A DNA stretch of 64,000 nucleotides from positions 1 through 64,000 of the forward strand of contig JACMLU010000010.1 of the NCBI GenBank assembly GCA_014379405.1, given 5' to 3'. This document shows positions 38,583 through 46,758 of this stretch, one piece after another (the first letter of the stretch is position 1; every line of letters starts with the position of its first letter). The notes beneath the pieces are model-generated. The model had not been told where the DNA came from. It saw only the letters and a list, made by a program, of their open reading frames with translations, and made no database searches. A program made the translations under genes and the position numbers. The DNA is from Flavobacterium sp. (lineage in GTDB: Bacteria > Bacteroidota > Bacteroidia > Flavobacteriales > Flavobacteriaceae).

Positions 38583-39230
38583 ATGCTTATAGTTGGAGCC
38601 AGAGGATTTGCTAAAGAAGTACTGGAAATTTTTTATCAATTGAAGCAATTGGAAAACATTGCTTTTTATGATGATGTTAATGAGAATATTGGGGATTTTT
38701 TATATGGTGAATTTCCAATAATTAAAAATACAGAAGTTGCTAAAGAATTCTTTATGAAAAATGGAAATGAATTCACAATTGGCATAGGAAATCCTGTATT
38801 GAGATATCGACTATATAATAAGTTCAAAACAATAGGGGGGGAATTTGTCTCATCAATAAGTCCGTTAGCGCAAATTGGAAATTATGAAGTAAAAATTGTA
38901 AACGGTTGCAATGTTTTAGCTAATGCGATTTTTTCAAATTCGACAAGTTTAGGTAAAGGATGTCTTATTTATTATAATGTTTTGATTACACATGATTGCA
39001 TAGTAGGTGATTTTGTAGAATTATCTCCAGGGGTTACGCTTTTGGGTAATGTTCAGGTCGGCAGTTTTACTCAAATAGGCGCTAATAGTACAGTTTTACC
39101 CAAAGTTAAAATTGGAAAAAATGTTATTGTTGGAGCAGGCTCTGTTGTGACAAAAGATATCCCAGATAATTGTATAGTAATGGGAATACCCGCGAAAATC
39201 ATTAGAGAATTAGAACCGTTAAATCTATAG
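38583..39230 (+). CDS. NeuD/PglD-family sugar O- or N-acetyltransferase
   Basis: The 215-residue protein has an N-terminal Rossmann-like part (MLIVGARGFAKEVLEI) and a left-handed beta-helix of hexapeptide repeats (about residues 85-195; GKGCLIYYNVLITHDCIVGD, with the catalytic His in THDC). The end is IVMGIPAKIIRELEP. It most likely acetylates the amino group put on by the aminotransferase just upstream, as PglD does after PglE. The 3-base gap shows that the two are cotranscribed. Confidence 0.88.
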   Translation: MLIVGARGFAKEVLEIFYQLKQLENIAFYDDVNENIGDFLYGEFPIIKNTEVAKEFFMKNGNEFTIGIGNPVLRYRLYNKFKTIGGEFVSSISPLAQIGNYEVKIVNGCNVLANAIFSNSTSLGKGCLIYYNVLITHDCIVGDFVELSPGVTLLGNVQVGSFTQIGANSTVLPKVKIGKNVIVGAGSVVTKDIPDNCIVMGIPAKIIRELEPLNL

Positions 39231-39233
39231 AAT

Positions 39234-39323
39234 ATGGCTGAGCCAATTTATTAGCAGGAAGATGCTATCGTAAAAAGCGAATTGAGGAAAATTGAGGAAG
39301 AATATGCCGAAAAGGAAATGTAA
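39234..39323 (+). pseudogene. Possible short coding remnant with an in-frame stop
   Basis: After ATGGCTGAGCCAATTTAT there is TAG and then an open stretch reading QEDAIVKSELRKIEEEYAEKEM before TAA. The helical, charged wording looks protein-like, and it ends shortly before the next ATG. I do not recognise it. It could equally be chance in an A-rich gap, so this is a weak call. Confidence 0.25.
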
Positions 39324-39342
39324 AATATTAACAATATAAGAA

Positions 39343-40227
39343 ATGAATAATAAACTTTCAAAATTAACCCACGGAATTATTAAGAATATTTTTTACACTC
39401 CACCACTAGAAGGATCTATTTGCAGTTCTATTATTAAAGAGGAACTGGAAAAAGAAAAGCCATCCATGATAGCAAGGTTTGGTTCAGTTGAAATCAAAGC
39501 AGTTTTGTATCCTGAAAATCCTTTGCTAATTAAGCCTTTAAAAAAAAAAACATTTAGTCAGATGTATGCAGGTGGTTTTTTTCCGTGTAACGAAAAAACT
39601 ATTGGTCAATTTTCTGAATTAATGATAGAAGACATGAAATTGTTGGATGTTTTAGGCTCTTGGCGTATTGAAGAATGTTTACTTCAAAAACATTTCCCGT
39701 TGTCTAAAAGAATAAAATTGAGTGAATTGGAGCCTTATTTGCAACAAGATCCTTGGACGGAGGTACTAGAAAACAAAAAGGTATTGGTGATTCATCCTTT
39801 TAATACAGCTATTGAAGATCAGTATGATAATAATAGGCAATTATTATTTAAAGATTCCCGAGTGCTTCCAAAATTTAAATCTCTTGAAACTATCAAAGCA
39901 GTGATGATTCTTAACGAAAATGATTCGCCTTTTGAAGATTGGTTTGCTGCACTCAATTTTATGAAAGCAGAAATTGACAAAAAAGATTTTGATATTGCCA
40001 TCATTGGATGTGGTCCTTATGGTTTTCCGCTGGCTGCTCATGTAAAACGTATTGGTAAAAAGGCAGTTCATCTGGGAGGTGCAACACAGATATTATTTGG
40101 TATTAAAGGTAAAAGATGGATTGAAGATGAAAATTTCAAAGATATCATCAATGAAAATTTCATTTTTCCCAGTGATGTAGATAAACCAAAAGGGTTTTTA
40201 AAAATGGATGACGGTTGCTATTGGTAG
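39343..40227 (+). CDS. GT-D fold-like putative glycosyltransferase, paralogue B
   Basis: The 294-residue protein is a paralogue of the one at 32680-33669. Shared blocks are SMIARFG near residue 44, LEPYLQQDPWTEVLENKKVLVI, IIGCGPYGFPLAAHVKRIG, GKKAVHLGGATQILFGIKGK and the terminal DGCYW. The DxE of paralogue A is SVE here (S48-V49-E50), so the first metal-binding acid is missing. This may mean altered or lost catalysis, or that another residue takes over. It is followed by a beta-helix acyltransferase. Confidence 0.62.
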   Translation: MNNKLSKLTHGIIKNIFYTPPLEGSICSSIIKEELEKEKPSMIARFGSVEIKAVLYPENPLLIKPLKKKTFSQMYAGGFFPCNEKTIGQFSELMIEDMKLLDVLGSWRIEECLLQKHFPLSKRIKLSELEPYLQQDPWTEVLENKKVLVIHPFNTAIEDQYDNNRQLLFKDSRVLPKFKSLETIKAVMILNENDSPFEDWFAALNFMKAEIDKKDFDIAIIGCGPYGFPLAAHVKRIGKKAVHLGGATQILFGIKGKRWIEDENFKDIINENFIFPSDVDKPKGFLKMDDGCYW

Positions 40228-40288
40228 TATATAGTGCATTTCAGTAAAGGCTATATTGAGAAATAGGAATTTAAAATATAAATTAAGC

Positions 40289-40963
40289 ATGAAGAAAATA
40301 TTGGTAGATATATTAAAAAACAATAAATTCCTAATTCCTATTATGTCTTTTATTTATAGCTCGTTTTCTATTTTGAGGATTAAAGGGAGGTACGGCAATA
40401 CCATAATTTTAAAAGCTGTTTTTTTAAAGAAAACCAAGATTAGAATTAATGGAAAAAACAACACTATAATTATACATCCTGAAAATAGATTGTACAATTG
40501 TTTATTGCATATTTCAGGAAATAATTGCAAAATAATAATTGGAAAACATTGTGTATTATCCCATGCCGAGTTATGGATTGAGGATGATGGGGGCAAAATT
40601 GAAATTGGATACCGAACAACGATGGAAGGAGGTCATATTGCCGCAACTGAAGGACAATCTATTACCATTGGTGAAGATTGTATGTTTTCGCACAGAATAG
40701 AAATACGAAATGGAGATAGTCACGCTATTTACGATGAACAATCAAAGCTAAGGATTAATGCAGCCGAATCGATATTAATCGGGAATCATGTTTGGCTAAG
40801 TGCTGATGCCAAAATTTTAAAAGGAACAGTTATTGGAGACAACTCCATTGTAGCAACCGGTGCTATCGTGACAGGAAAATGTGAGGAATTAAACGCTATT
40901 TACGGAGGGGTTCCTGCAAGGAAAATTAAAGAGAGTATATCTTGGATTAGAGAACGTGATTAA
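40289..40963 (+). CDS. Left-handed beta-helix acyltransferase
   Basis: The 224-residue protein (ATG at 40289; an earlier in-frame TTG at 40256 is rejected because it would add an unrelated basic tail) has hexapeptide repeats from about residue 85, with GEDCMFSHRIEIRNGDSHAIYD, IGNHVWLSADAKILKGTVIGDNSIVATGAIV and the final GGVPARKIK. These match the galactoside/maltose acetyltransferase-like group, with the catalytic His in SHAIYD. It probably O-acetylates a sugar of the repeat unit. The N-terminal 70 residues are basic and hydrophobic. Confidence 0.85.
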   Translation: MKKILVDILKNNKFLIPIMSFIYSSFSILRIKGRYGNTIILKAVFLKKTKIRINGKNNTIIIHPENRLYNCLLHISGNNCKIIIGKHCVLSHAELWIEDDGGKIEIGYRTTMEGGHIAATEGQSITIGEDCMFSHRIEIRNGDSHAIYDEQSKLRINAAESILIGNHVWLSADAKILKGTVIGDNSIVATGAIVTGKCEELNAIYGGVPARKIKESISWIRERD

Positions 40964-40990
40964 TTAATGAGATTATAAAATAAAAGGTTA

Positions 40991-42055
40991 ATGACTAAAG
41001 TAGCATTGCTAACCAATATTCCAGCTCCTTACAGGGAAAAGATGCATGAATTGGTGTCGGAATATTTTAAGGGGTTTTATACGGTTGTTTATTGTGCAGA
41101 AAGGGAATCCAATAGAAAATGGAAAGTGCAATATGGAAATTATGACAAACAAGTTTTATCAGAAATCAATAATAATGCAGTTCACAACAATCCTGAAATA
41201 ATAAAATCACTAAATAAACTAAATCCTGATGTGGTAATTATTATGGGGTTTTATCCCACGATGCTTTATGCTTATTTATGGACTGTTTTTAAATCAAAAA
41301 AGTTAATCGTTTTTACCGACGGTACTTTAAAGTCAGAATCATCGTTGTCAATTATTCATAAAATAGTTCGTAAAATAGTTTTCAAAAAGACAAGTGCCTT
41401 TATTGGGCCAAGCAATGGTTCTGCTGAATTGTATGCAAGTTATGGTATTGGAAAAAATAAATTTTTCAGAACCTATCTTGCAGTAAATAATCAACTATTC
41501 TTAAATGATCTTTCAGTTGAAAGAAAATTTGATTTAATGTTTTCGGGTCAATTTATAGAACGGAAAATGCCTCTTTTTTTTGTGGAAATAGCCAGAATTA
41601 TTAAAGAACAATATGGTAAATGCAGTGTTTTGGTTTTAGGCAACGGAATATTGGAAGAAGAGATGATTGAGTTACTGAAAAAGTATAATATTGACTACAC
41701 TTGTCCGGGTTTTATTTGTCAAGAAGAGTTGCCGGGCTATTATGCACAAGCTAAATTATTTTTGTTTCCTACAAGAAATGACCCTTGGGGCGTAGTTGCT
41801 AATGAAGCAATGGCATCTGGTATGCCCGTTATTACTTGTGACAATGCAGGCGTTGCAGGTGATTTGGTTATTGATGGCTATAATGGATACGTACTTCCAT
41901 TATTTGAGAAGGTTTGGGCAGAAAAGATTATTTCAATTTTTAACAGTTCGGACGAATATAAAAGACTTTCAGAAAACTCCTTGAAACATGTGCAAACCTA
42001 TAGTTTTGAAAATGCAGCCAAAGGAATAATTGAAGCTGTAAATATTGTTGTTTAA
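40991..42055 (+). CDS. Glycosyltransferase family 4 protein
   Basis: The 354-residue GT-B protein begins VALLTNIPAPYREKMHELV, a common start for this subgroup, and has the donor site LFPTRNDPWGVVANEAMASGMPVI with the E-x7-E pattern, followed by DLVIDGYNGYVLP. It follows the acyltransferase by 27 bases. The donor sugar cannot be read from the sequence. The following 227 bases (42056-42282) show no gene or clear signal. Confidence 0.9.
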   Translation: MTKVALLTNIPAPYREKMHELVSEYFKGFYTVVYCAERESNRKWKVQYGNYDKQVLSEINNNAVHNNPEIIKSLNKLNPDVVIIMGFYPTMLYAYLWTVFKSKKLIVFTDGTLKSESSLSIIHKIVRKIVFKKTSAFIGPSNGSAELYASYGIGKNKFFRTYLAVNNQLFLNDLSVERKFDLMFSGQFIERKMPLFFVEIARIIKEQYGKCSVLVLGNGILEEEMIELLKKYNIDYTCPGFICQEELPGYYAQAKLFLFPTRNDPWGVVANEAMASGMPVITCDNAGVAGDLVIDGYNGYVLPLFEKVWAEKIISIFNSSDEYKRLSENSLKHVQTYSFENAAKGIIEAVNIVV

Positions 42056-42282
42056 TTCATCTTGTCACAATTTATTTTTATAAATAATTAGTTTTAAAAA
42101 TTAACATTGGTTTTAATTTAAAAACTCAAATTTAAGCTTGGTAGTCTTTCTAAATATTTAGATAAAGTTAAGTGAAAAAGGATTCCGGTTTTCTATAGTT
42201 TGTCATTTAGATTCTAATATCATTACACAATTTTCAATACGTATTTAATTGTTTCAAGAATTATAAATTCATTATTCAAAAG

Positions 42283-43440
42283 TTGAAAATCCTCATCATT
42301 CATAGTCAATATCAACTGCATGGAGGAGAAGATGCCGTCGTGGATCAGGAAATGCAATTGTTGCGGCAGGAGCATACAGTCGAGATTTTGCGTTTTCAAA
42401 ATCAGGGAGGTTGGAAAGGCGCATTGCAATTTCTAGGTTCTATTTGGAATAAAAGAGCTGCTGGTAAAGTAAAACATAAAATTCGAGAATTTCAGCCCGA
42501 TGTGGTTCACATTCACAATTGGCATTTCGCTCTAGGGCCTTTGGCCTTTCGAGTGATTAATCGTTTATATGTTCCTGTTGTTCATACGGTACACAATTAT
42601 CGATTGTTGTGTCCTTCCGCTATTTTATTGAACGAAGGGCAATTATTTACGGACAGTTTAAGTCAATCGTTTCCTTGGAAGGCTGTTAGAAATAAAGTAT
42701 ATCGTTCTTCCGTAGCCCAAACTTTTTGGCTTGCATTTATAGTCTGGTTTCATAAAAAAATAGGGACTTGGAAAAAAATAGATTCTTATGTGTGCTTGAC
42801 TCCATTTGCCGTAAATCTTTTCCAGCAATCCAATTTTGGTGTTTCAAAAGAACAATTTTTGGTTAAACCCAATTTTACTGTTGCCACTGAAACAGTGCAA
42901 TCAACTGAAAAAGAAAAACATTTTTTATTCATAGGGCGTTTGTCGGAAGAAAAAGGAATAGAAACCCTATTGCAAGCTTTTAAGGAATTACCCTTCTTAT
43001 TGAAAATTGCGGGAGATGGTCCTTTGAAGTACAGTGTTGTTGATGCAGTAAAAGAATTTCCCAATATTAATTATCTTGGTAATTTGACAAATAAAGAAGT
43101 AACGGAAGAGTTGCGTAAAACTCAAGCCTTGATTTTTCCTTCTGTCTGGTATGAAGCCTTTGGTCTAGTCAATATAGAAGCTTTTTCTAATAGAACGCCT
43201 GTTTTGGCTTCAAAAATTGGAGCTCCCCAATCATTGATAATTGACGGTTACAATGGTTTTCATTTTGAGCCGGCTAATGTTGAAAATTTAAAAGAAGTGG
43301 TGCGTCGTTTTAGTGCTCTTTCTTTAATCGAGAAAGAAAAAATGGGAACCCATGCGTATGATCAATACAAATCGCATTATTCTTCTGAATTGCAACTCAG
43401 TTATTTTGATTCCATATATTCTAAAGTTTTAAAAAAATAA
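42283..43440 (+). CDS. Glycosyltransferase family 4 protein (TTG start)
   Basis: The 385-residue GT-B protein starts at TTG with KILIIHSQYQLHGGEDAVVDQE, the standard beginning of this subgroup; the frame upstream contains only a stop at 42208 and no ATG or GTG. It contains VHIHNWHFALGP, VVHTVHNYRLLCPS, FIGRLSEEKGIETLLQAF and IFPSVWYEAFGLVNIEAFSN. The TAA stop overlaps the ATG of the next gene (TAATG), so the two are translationally coupled. Confidence 0.9.
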   Translation: MKILIIHSQYQLHGGEDAVVDQEMQLLRQEHTVEILRFQNQGGWKGALQFLGSIWNKRAAGKVKHKIREFQPDVVHIHNWHFALGPLAFRVINRLYVPVVHTVHNYRLLCPSAILLNEGQLFTDSLSQSFPWKAVRNKVYRSSVAQTFWLAFIVWFHKKIGTWKKIDSYVCLTPFAVNLFQQSNFGVSKEQFLVKPNFTVATETVQSTEKEKHFLFIGRLSEEKGIETLLQAFKELPFLLKIAGDGPLKYSVVDAVKEFPNINYLGNLTNKEVTEELRKTQALIFPSVWYEAFGLVNIEAFSNRTPVLASKIGAPQSLIIDGYNGFHFEPANVENLKEVVRRFSALSLIEKEKMGTHAYDQYKSHYSSELQLSYFDSIYSKVLKK

Positions 43441-44174
43441 TGATTGACATTTTATCCGCCATTCCTTTAATGGAGTATTCCATTTATAATGGCAATTTGA
43501 ATCAAGTGGGGTTTGCCGGCAAAACTCTTATCAACACGATCAATCAATATTCCTTTTGCATTGCCGAACAGGATACTGCCTTCAAAACTGCTTTGCAGGA
43601 ATCCGATATTTTGTTGCCGGACGGCATTGCCATTGTTGCGGCGGTGCGTCGGATCACCGGACAAAAAATAAGAAAAATTGCTGGAGCCGACATTCATCTC
43701 CACTTGCTCCGCGAATTAAACCAAAAATGCGGCAGCTGTTTTTATCTGGGTTCTTCTGAAAACACCTTGTTGAAAATCAGAGAACGCATGGCAGCCGAAT
43801 TTCCCAACATAACAGTGGGGACTTTTTCGCCGCCTTATTCAACCGAGTTTTCCGAAGTTGAAAATTCACAGATGCTAGAAGCGGTCAATGCTTTTCAACC
43901 TGATGTCTTGTTTGTAGGAATGACTGCACCCAAACAGGAAAAATGGGCTTACATCAATAAAGTGCAATTGGATACGAAAATCATTTGTTCCATAGGGGCC
44001 GTTTTTGATTTTTATGCCGGTACCGTAGAAAGACCTAGTCCTTTTTGGGTTAAGTTGCGACTAGAATGGTTCATCCGTTTGCTAAAAGAGCCCCAACGTA
44101 TGTGGAAACGCTATTTGTATTATGGGCCTGTTTTTCTGGGCTTGGTTTTGAGGGAGAAGCTTAGGAGGTTGTGA
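43440..44174 (+). CDS. WecG/TagA/CpsF-family glycosyltransferase (GT26)
   Basis: This 244-residue protein matches GT26 enzymes, which add ManNAc, ManNAcA or related sugars to a lipid-linked primer. Hallmarks are LLPDGIAIVAAVRRITG with the catalytic Asp, IAGADIHLHLL, FYLGSSENTLLKIRERM, VLFVGMTAPKQEKW, and GAVFDFYAGTVERPSPFWVKLRLEWFIRLLKEPQRMWKR in the C-terminal part. It overlaps the preceding GT4 gene and lies before the initiating transferase, so it probably adds the second sugar of the unit. Confidence 0.93.
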   Translation: MIDILSAIPLMEYSIYNGNLNQVGFAGKTLINTINQYSFCIAEQDTAFKTALQESDILLPDGIAIVAAVRRITGQKIRKIAGADIHLHLLRELNQKCGSCFYLGSSENTLLKIRERMAAEFPNITVGTFSPPYSTEFSEVENSQMLEAVNAFQPDVLFVGMTAPKQEKWAYINKVQLDTKIICSIGAVFDFYAGTVERPSPFWVKLRLEWFIRLLKEPQRMWKRYLYYGPVFLGLVLREKLRRL

Positions 44175-44222
44175 GTTGGCATTTTTGTCGGCTTTCGGTT
44201 ATCGGTTGTCTGTTTAATTGTA

Positions 44223-44264
44223 AAGAATCAAGAACTAAGAATCAAGAACAAAGAATCAAGGACT
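44223..44264. repeat. Three 14-base tandem copies (AAGAATCAAGAACT type)
   Basis: Three near-identical 14-base units run from 44223 to 44264. The same unit family occurs at 58044-58120. It lies between the GT26 gene and the initiating transferase gene. Confidence 0.8.
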
Positions 44265-44328
44265 ACTCGTTATAATTAAAAAAAAAGAAAATGTAGGAAA
44301 TCGTAAAATTAGTGTCATAAAAAATAGT

Positions 44329-44336
44329 TAATTTTG
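44329..44336 (+). promoter_or_regulatory. Putative -7 promoter element before the initiating transferase
   Basis: TAATTTTG matches TAnnTTTG, 52 bases before the ATG at 44389. No TTG occurs at the usual -33 distance. Confidence 0.4.
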
Positions 44337-44388
44337 CATTTTTCCAATAAATAGAATACTAAACAATAAATATTCTGCCCAGTACTAT

Positions 44389-45813
44389 ATGTCACTGTTA
44401 AAAATACTTGCCACTTACCGTTTTTCCCGTTATTTCAAGCTTGTTTTTTTGGTTTGGGATTTGGTTTTGTTGAATACGGCTATAGCAGTTTCGTTTTTGT
44501 TGCTTTATGGAAATCTTCATTTGGTAGATGTCAAAGGGGAAAAAGCGCTGTCCTTGTTGGCCAACATATTTTGGATTTCGTTGTTGTTGTACAAAGACTC
44601 TTTCCGAATTATTCGAACCGAACGTATTGAAGCCATTCTCTACCGAACCATTCGTATGCTGCTGATTCATCTAGCTATTATTGCCTTGTTTATTGTTGTT
44701 TTAGATTATGGCGAGATATCCCGTTTGAGAATGGTTTATTTCTATTCCACATTTTTTGTTTTACTGGTGAGCTTTCGCATCCTGTTCATGAAAATGTTGA
44801 AGTATGCTCGATCTAATGGCTATAACTTTAGAAAAGTGGTTATTGTGGGAGCTAATGCAACAGGGGAGCGTATGAACAGAATACTATCCAAAGATCTGAC
44901 TTATGGCTATCGGGTGATGGGGTTTTTTGATGATGACAACGATTCGGATACTGAGCTGAAAGCAGCTGTTTTAGGTGGCTTTGAGGATATTGAAGATTAT
45001 TTGAATTCCCAAAAAATTGATGAAATGTATGTGGCCCTCCACATCAGTAAAATTGATGTGATTAATAGTCTCACCGCACTTTGCGAGCGCTATATGGTTC
45101 GTATCAAGTATATTCCTGATTTTCAGCAATACACTAAATCCAATAGAGTTGAAATCTCTTTTTACGGGAATGGCAATGTTCCTGTTTTGATGTTGCGCAA
45201 AGAGCCTCTGGAAATTCCACTGCATCGCATTTCAAAAAAGATATTTGATTTTTGTTTTTCCTTGTTGGTGATTGTTTTTGTCTTTTCGTGGCTGTTCCCT
45301 ATTCTGATGATCCTGATTAAAATAAATTCTCCAGGGCCGGTCTTTTTTGTACAAGAGCGTTCGGGCAGGGACAATCAATCGTTTCCTTGTTTTAAATTCC
45401 GTACAATGTACGTCAATGATGTTGCCGATACCGTGCAGGCCTGTAAAAACGATAGCCGTATAACCCAAGTGGGTGACTTTTTGCGTAGAACCAGCTTGGA
45501 CGAGTTTCCACAATTTTTCAATGTATTACTGGGAAATATGTCCGTGGTGGGGCCACGTCCGCACATGTTGTCGCATACGGAACAATATTCGGAATTAATC
45601 AATAATTTTCTGGTGCGACATTATGCCAAACCGGGTATCACGGGTTGGGCACAAGTGAATGGGTATCGTGGTGAAACCAAGAGGCTTTCCGATATGGAAG
45701 GTCGGGTGGAGCATGATATCTGGTATATCGAAAATTGGAGTTTGTTGTTGGATATCAAGATTGTATGGAAAACTTTTATACAAGTGTTTCAAGGGGACAA
45801 GAATGCGTTTTAG
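44389..45813 (+). CDS. Polyprenyl-phosphate sugar phosphotransferase (WcaJ/WbaP-like)
   Basis: This 474-residue membrane enzyme starts repeat-unit synthesis by moving a sugar-1-phosphate from a nucleotide sugar to undecaprenyl phosphate. It has four N-terminal membrane helices, a Rossmann-like domain (KVVIVGANATGERMNRIL), a membrane segment near residue 285, and the catalytic domain with PVFFVQERSGRDNQSFPCFKFRTM, RRTSLDEFPQFFNVLLG, VVGPRPHM and PGITGWAQVNGYRGET. The sugar (glucose, galactose or another) cannot be told. It probably begins its own transcript. Confidence 0.93.
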   Translation: MSLLKILATYRFSRYFKLVFLVWDLVLLNTAIAVSFLLLYGNLHLVDVKGEKALSLLANIFWISLLLYKDSFRIIRTERIEAILYRTIRMLLIHLAIIALFIVVLDYGEISRLRMVYFYSTFFVLLVSFRILFMKMLKYARSNGYNFRKVVIVGANATGERMNRILSKDLTYGYRVMGFFDDDNDSDTELKAAVLGGFEDIEDYLNSQKIDEMYVALHISKIDVINSLTALCERYMVRIKYIPDFQQYTKSNRVEISFYGNGNVPVLMLRKEPLEIPLHRISKKIFDFCFSLLVIVFVFSWLFPILMILIKINSPGPVFFVQERSGRDNQSFPCFKFRTMYVNDVADTVQACKNDSRITQVGDFLRRTSLDEFPQFFNVLLGNMSVVGPRPHMLSHTEQYSELINNFLVRHYAKPGITGWAQVNGYRGETKRLSDMEGRVEHDIWYIENWSLLLDIKIVWKTFIQVFQGDKNAF

Positions 45814-45920
45814 GTCAGTAGGCAGTTTGCAATATTCAGTGTTCAGAAAGAGTTTGACTTCGGTTTACTGGAGATTGCTGCTTTGCCATTAAAAAATAAT
45901 TATAACTATAGGATAATGCC

Positions 45921-45928
45921 TATATTTG
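45921..45928 (+). promoter_or_regulatory. Putative -7 promoter element before the first export gene
   Basis: TATATTTG matches TAnnTTTG, 21 bases before the ATG at 45950. The preceding gap also holds CAGTTTGCAATATTCAGTGT-type repeat sequence. Confidence 0.45.
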
Positions 45929-45949
45929 CAACTTTAAATATAAAATCAT

Positions 45950-46750
45950 ATGAAGTATTTTTTTGGATTAAAAAAAACAATCTCGTTCCTTTTTGTCCTT
46001 TTGTTGTTTTCTTGTGCCTCTAGGAAAGATAGCGTCTATTATCAAAACATTGATGGTTTGGCTTCACCGGAGCACTCTAGTTCTTATGAAATAAAGATTC
46101 AGCCCGATGATTTGTTGACGATCATCGTTTCGGCAGACGATCCCGAAACGGCGATTCCTTTTAATTTGAGTACCATTAGTGTTCCTTCGGCAATTAATGG
46201 TGCTTCTATGGGTGCTAGAGGACAGGAAACTATGCAGTCCTATTTGGTGGATGCGGGCGGCACCATTGATTTTCCGGTTTTGGGAAAATTGAAGGTGGGT
46301 GGTTTGTCCCGTGCAGAAGTTATGCAATTGTTAGAAACTAAGATTGCTAAATACATCAAGAACCCAATTATCAACCTTCGCTTGATGAATTTTAAAGTTT
46401 CGGTACAGGGAGAAGTGACTCTGCCGGGTACTTATCCGGTGTCTTCCGATCGGATTACCCTGATTGAAGCCATCAGTATGGCCAAGGATTTGACCATTTA
46501 CGGAAAAAGAGACAATATTTTAATTATTAGAGAGCTAAATGGGGTGAAGTCGTATAACAGGGTCGATATTACCAAGGCCGATTTTATCAACTCTCCTTTT
46601 TATTATTTGGCCCAGAATGACGTGGTCTATGTGGAGCCCAATAAAGTTCGAATTAATGGAGCAGCCGTGGGTGCCAATACAGGGGTTATCATCTCCATTA
46701 CCTCTTTAATAATCACTTTAATTACCTTAATTGTTACGGCAAAAAACTAA
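45950..46750 (+). CDS. Outer-membrane polysaccharide export lipoprotein (Wza-like), copy 1
   Basis: The 266-residue lipoprotein has a signal peptide ending in the lipobox LLFSC (Cys about residue 22). A polysaccharide export domain (YEIKIQPDDLLTIIVSADDPE) is followed by an SLBB-type segment (FKVSVQGEVTLPGTYPVSSDRITLIEAI). The C-terminus is hydrophobic (IISITSLIITLITLIVTA), a membrane-spanning tail common in Bacteroidota members. It pairs with the Wzc-type kinase 8 bases downstream and probably forms the outer-membrane channel of this export system. Confidence 0.92.
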   Translation: MKYFFGLKKTISFLFVLLLFSCASRKDSVYYQNIDGLASPEHSSSYEIKIQPDDLLTIIVSADDPETAIPFNLSTISVPSAINGASMGARGQETMQSYLVDAGGTIDFPVLGKLKVGGLSRAEVMQLLETKIAKYIKNPIINLRLMNFKVSVQGEVTLPGTYPVSSDRITLIEAISMAKDLTIYGKRDNILIIRELNGVKSYNRVDITKADFINSPFYYLAQNDVVYVEPNKVRINGAAVGANTGVIISITSLIITLITLIVTAKN

Positions 46751-46758
46751 ACTTTTAT

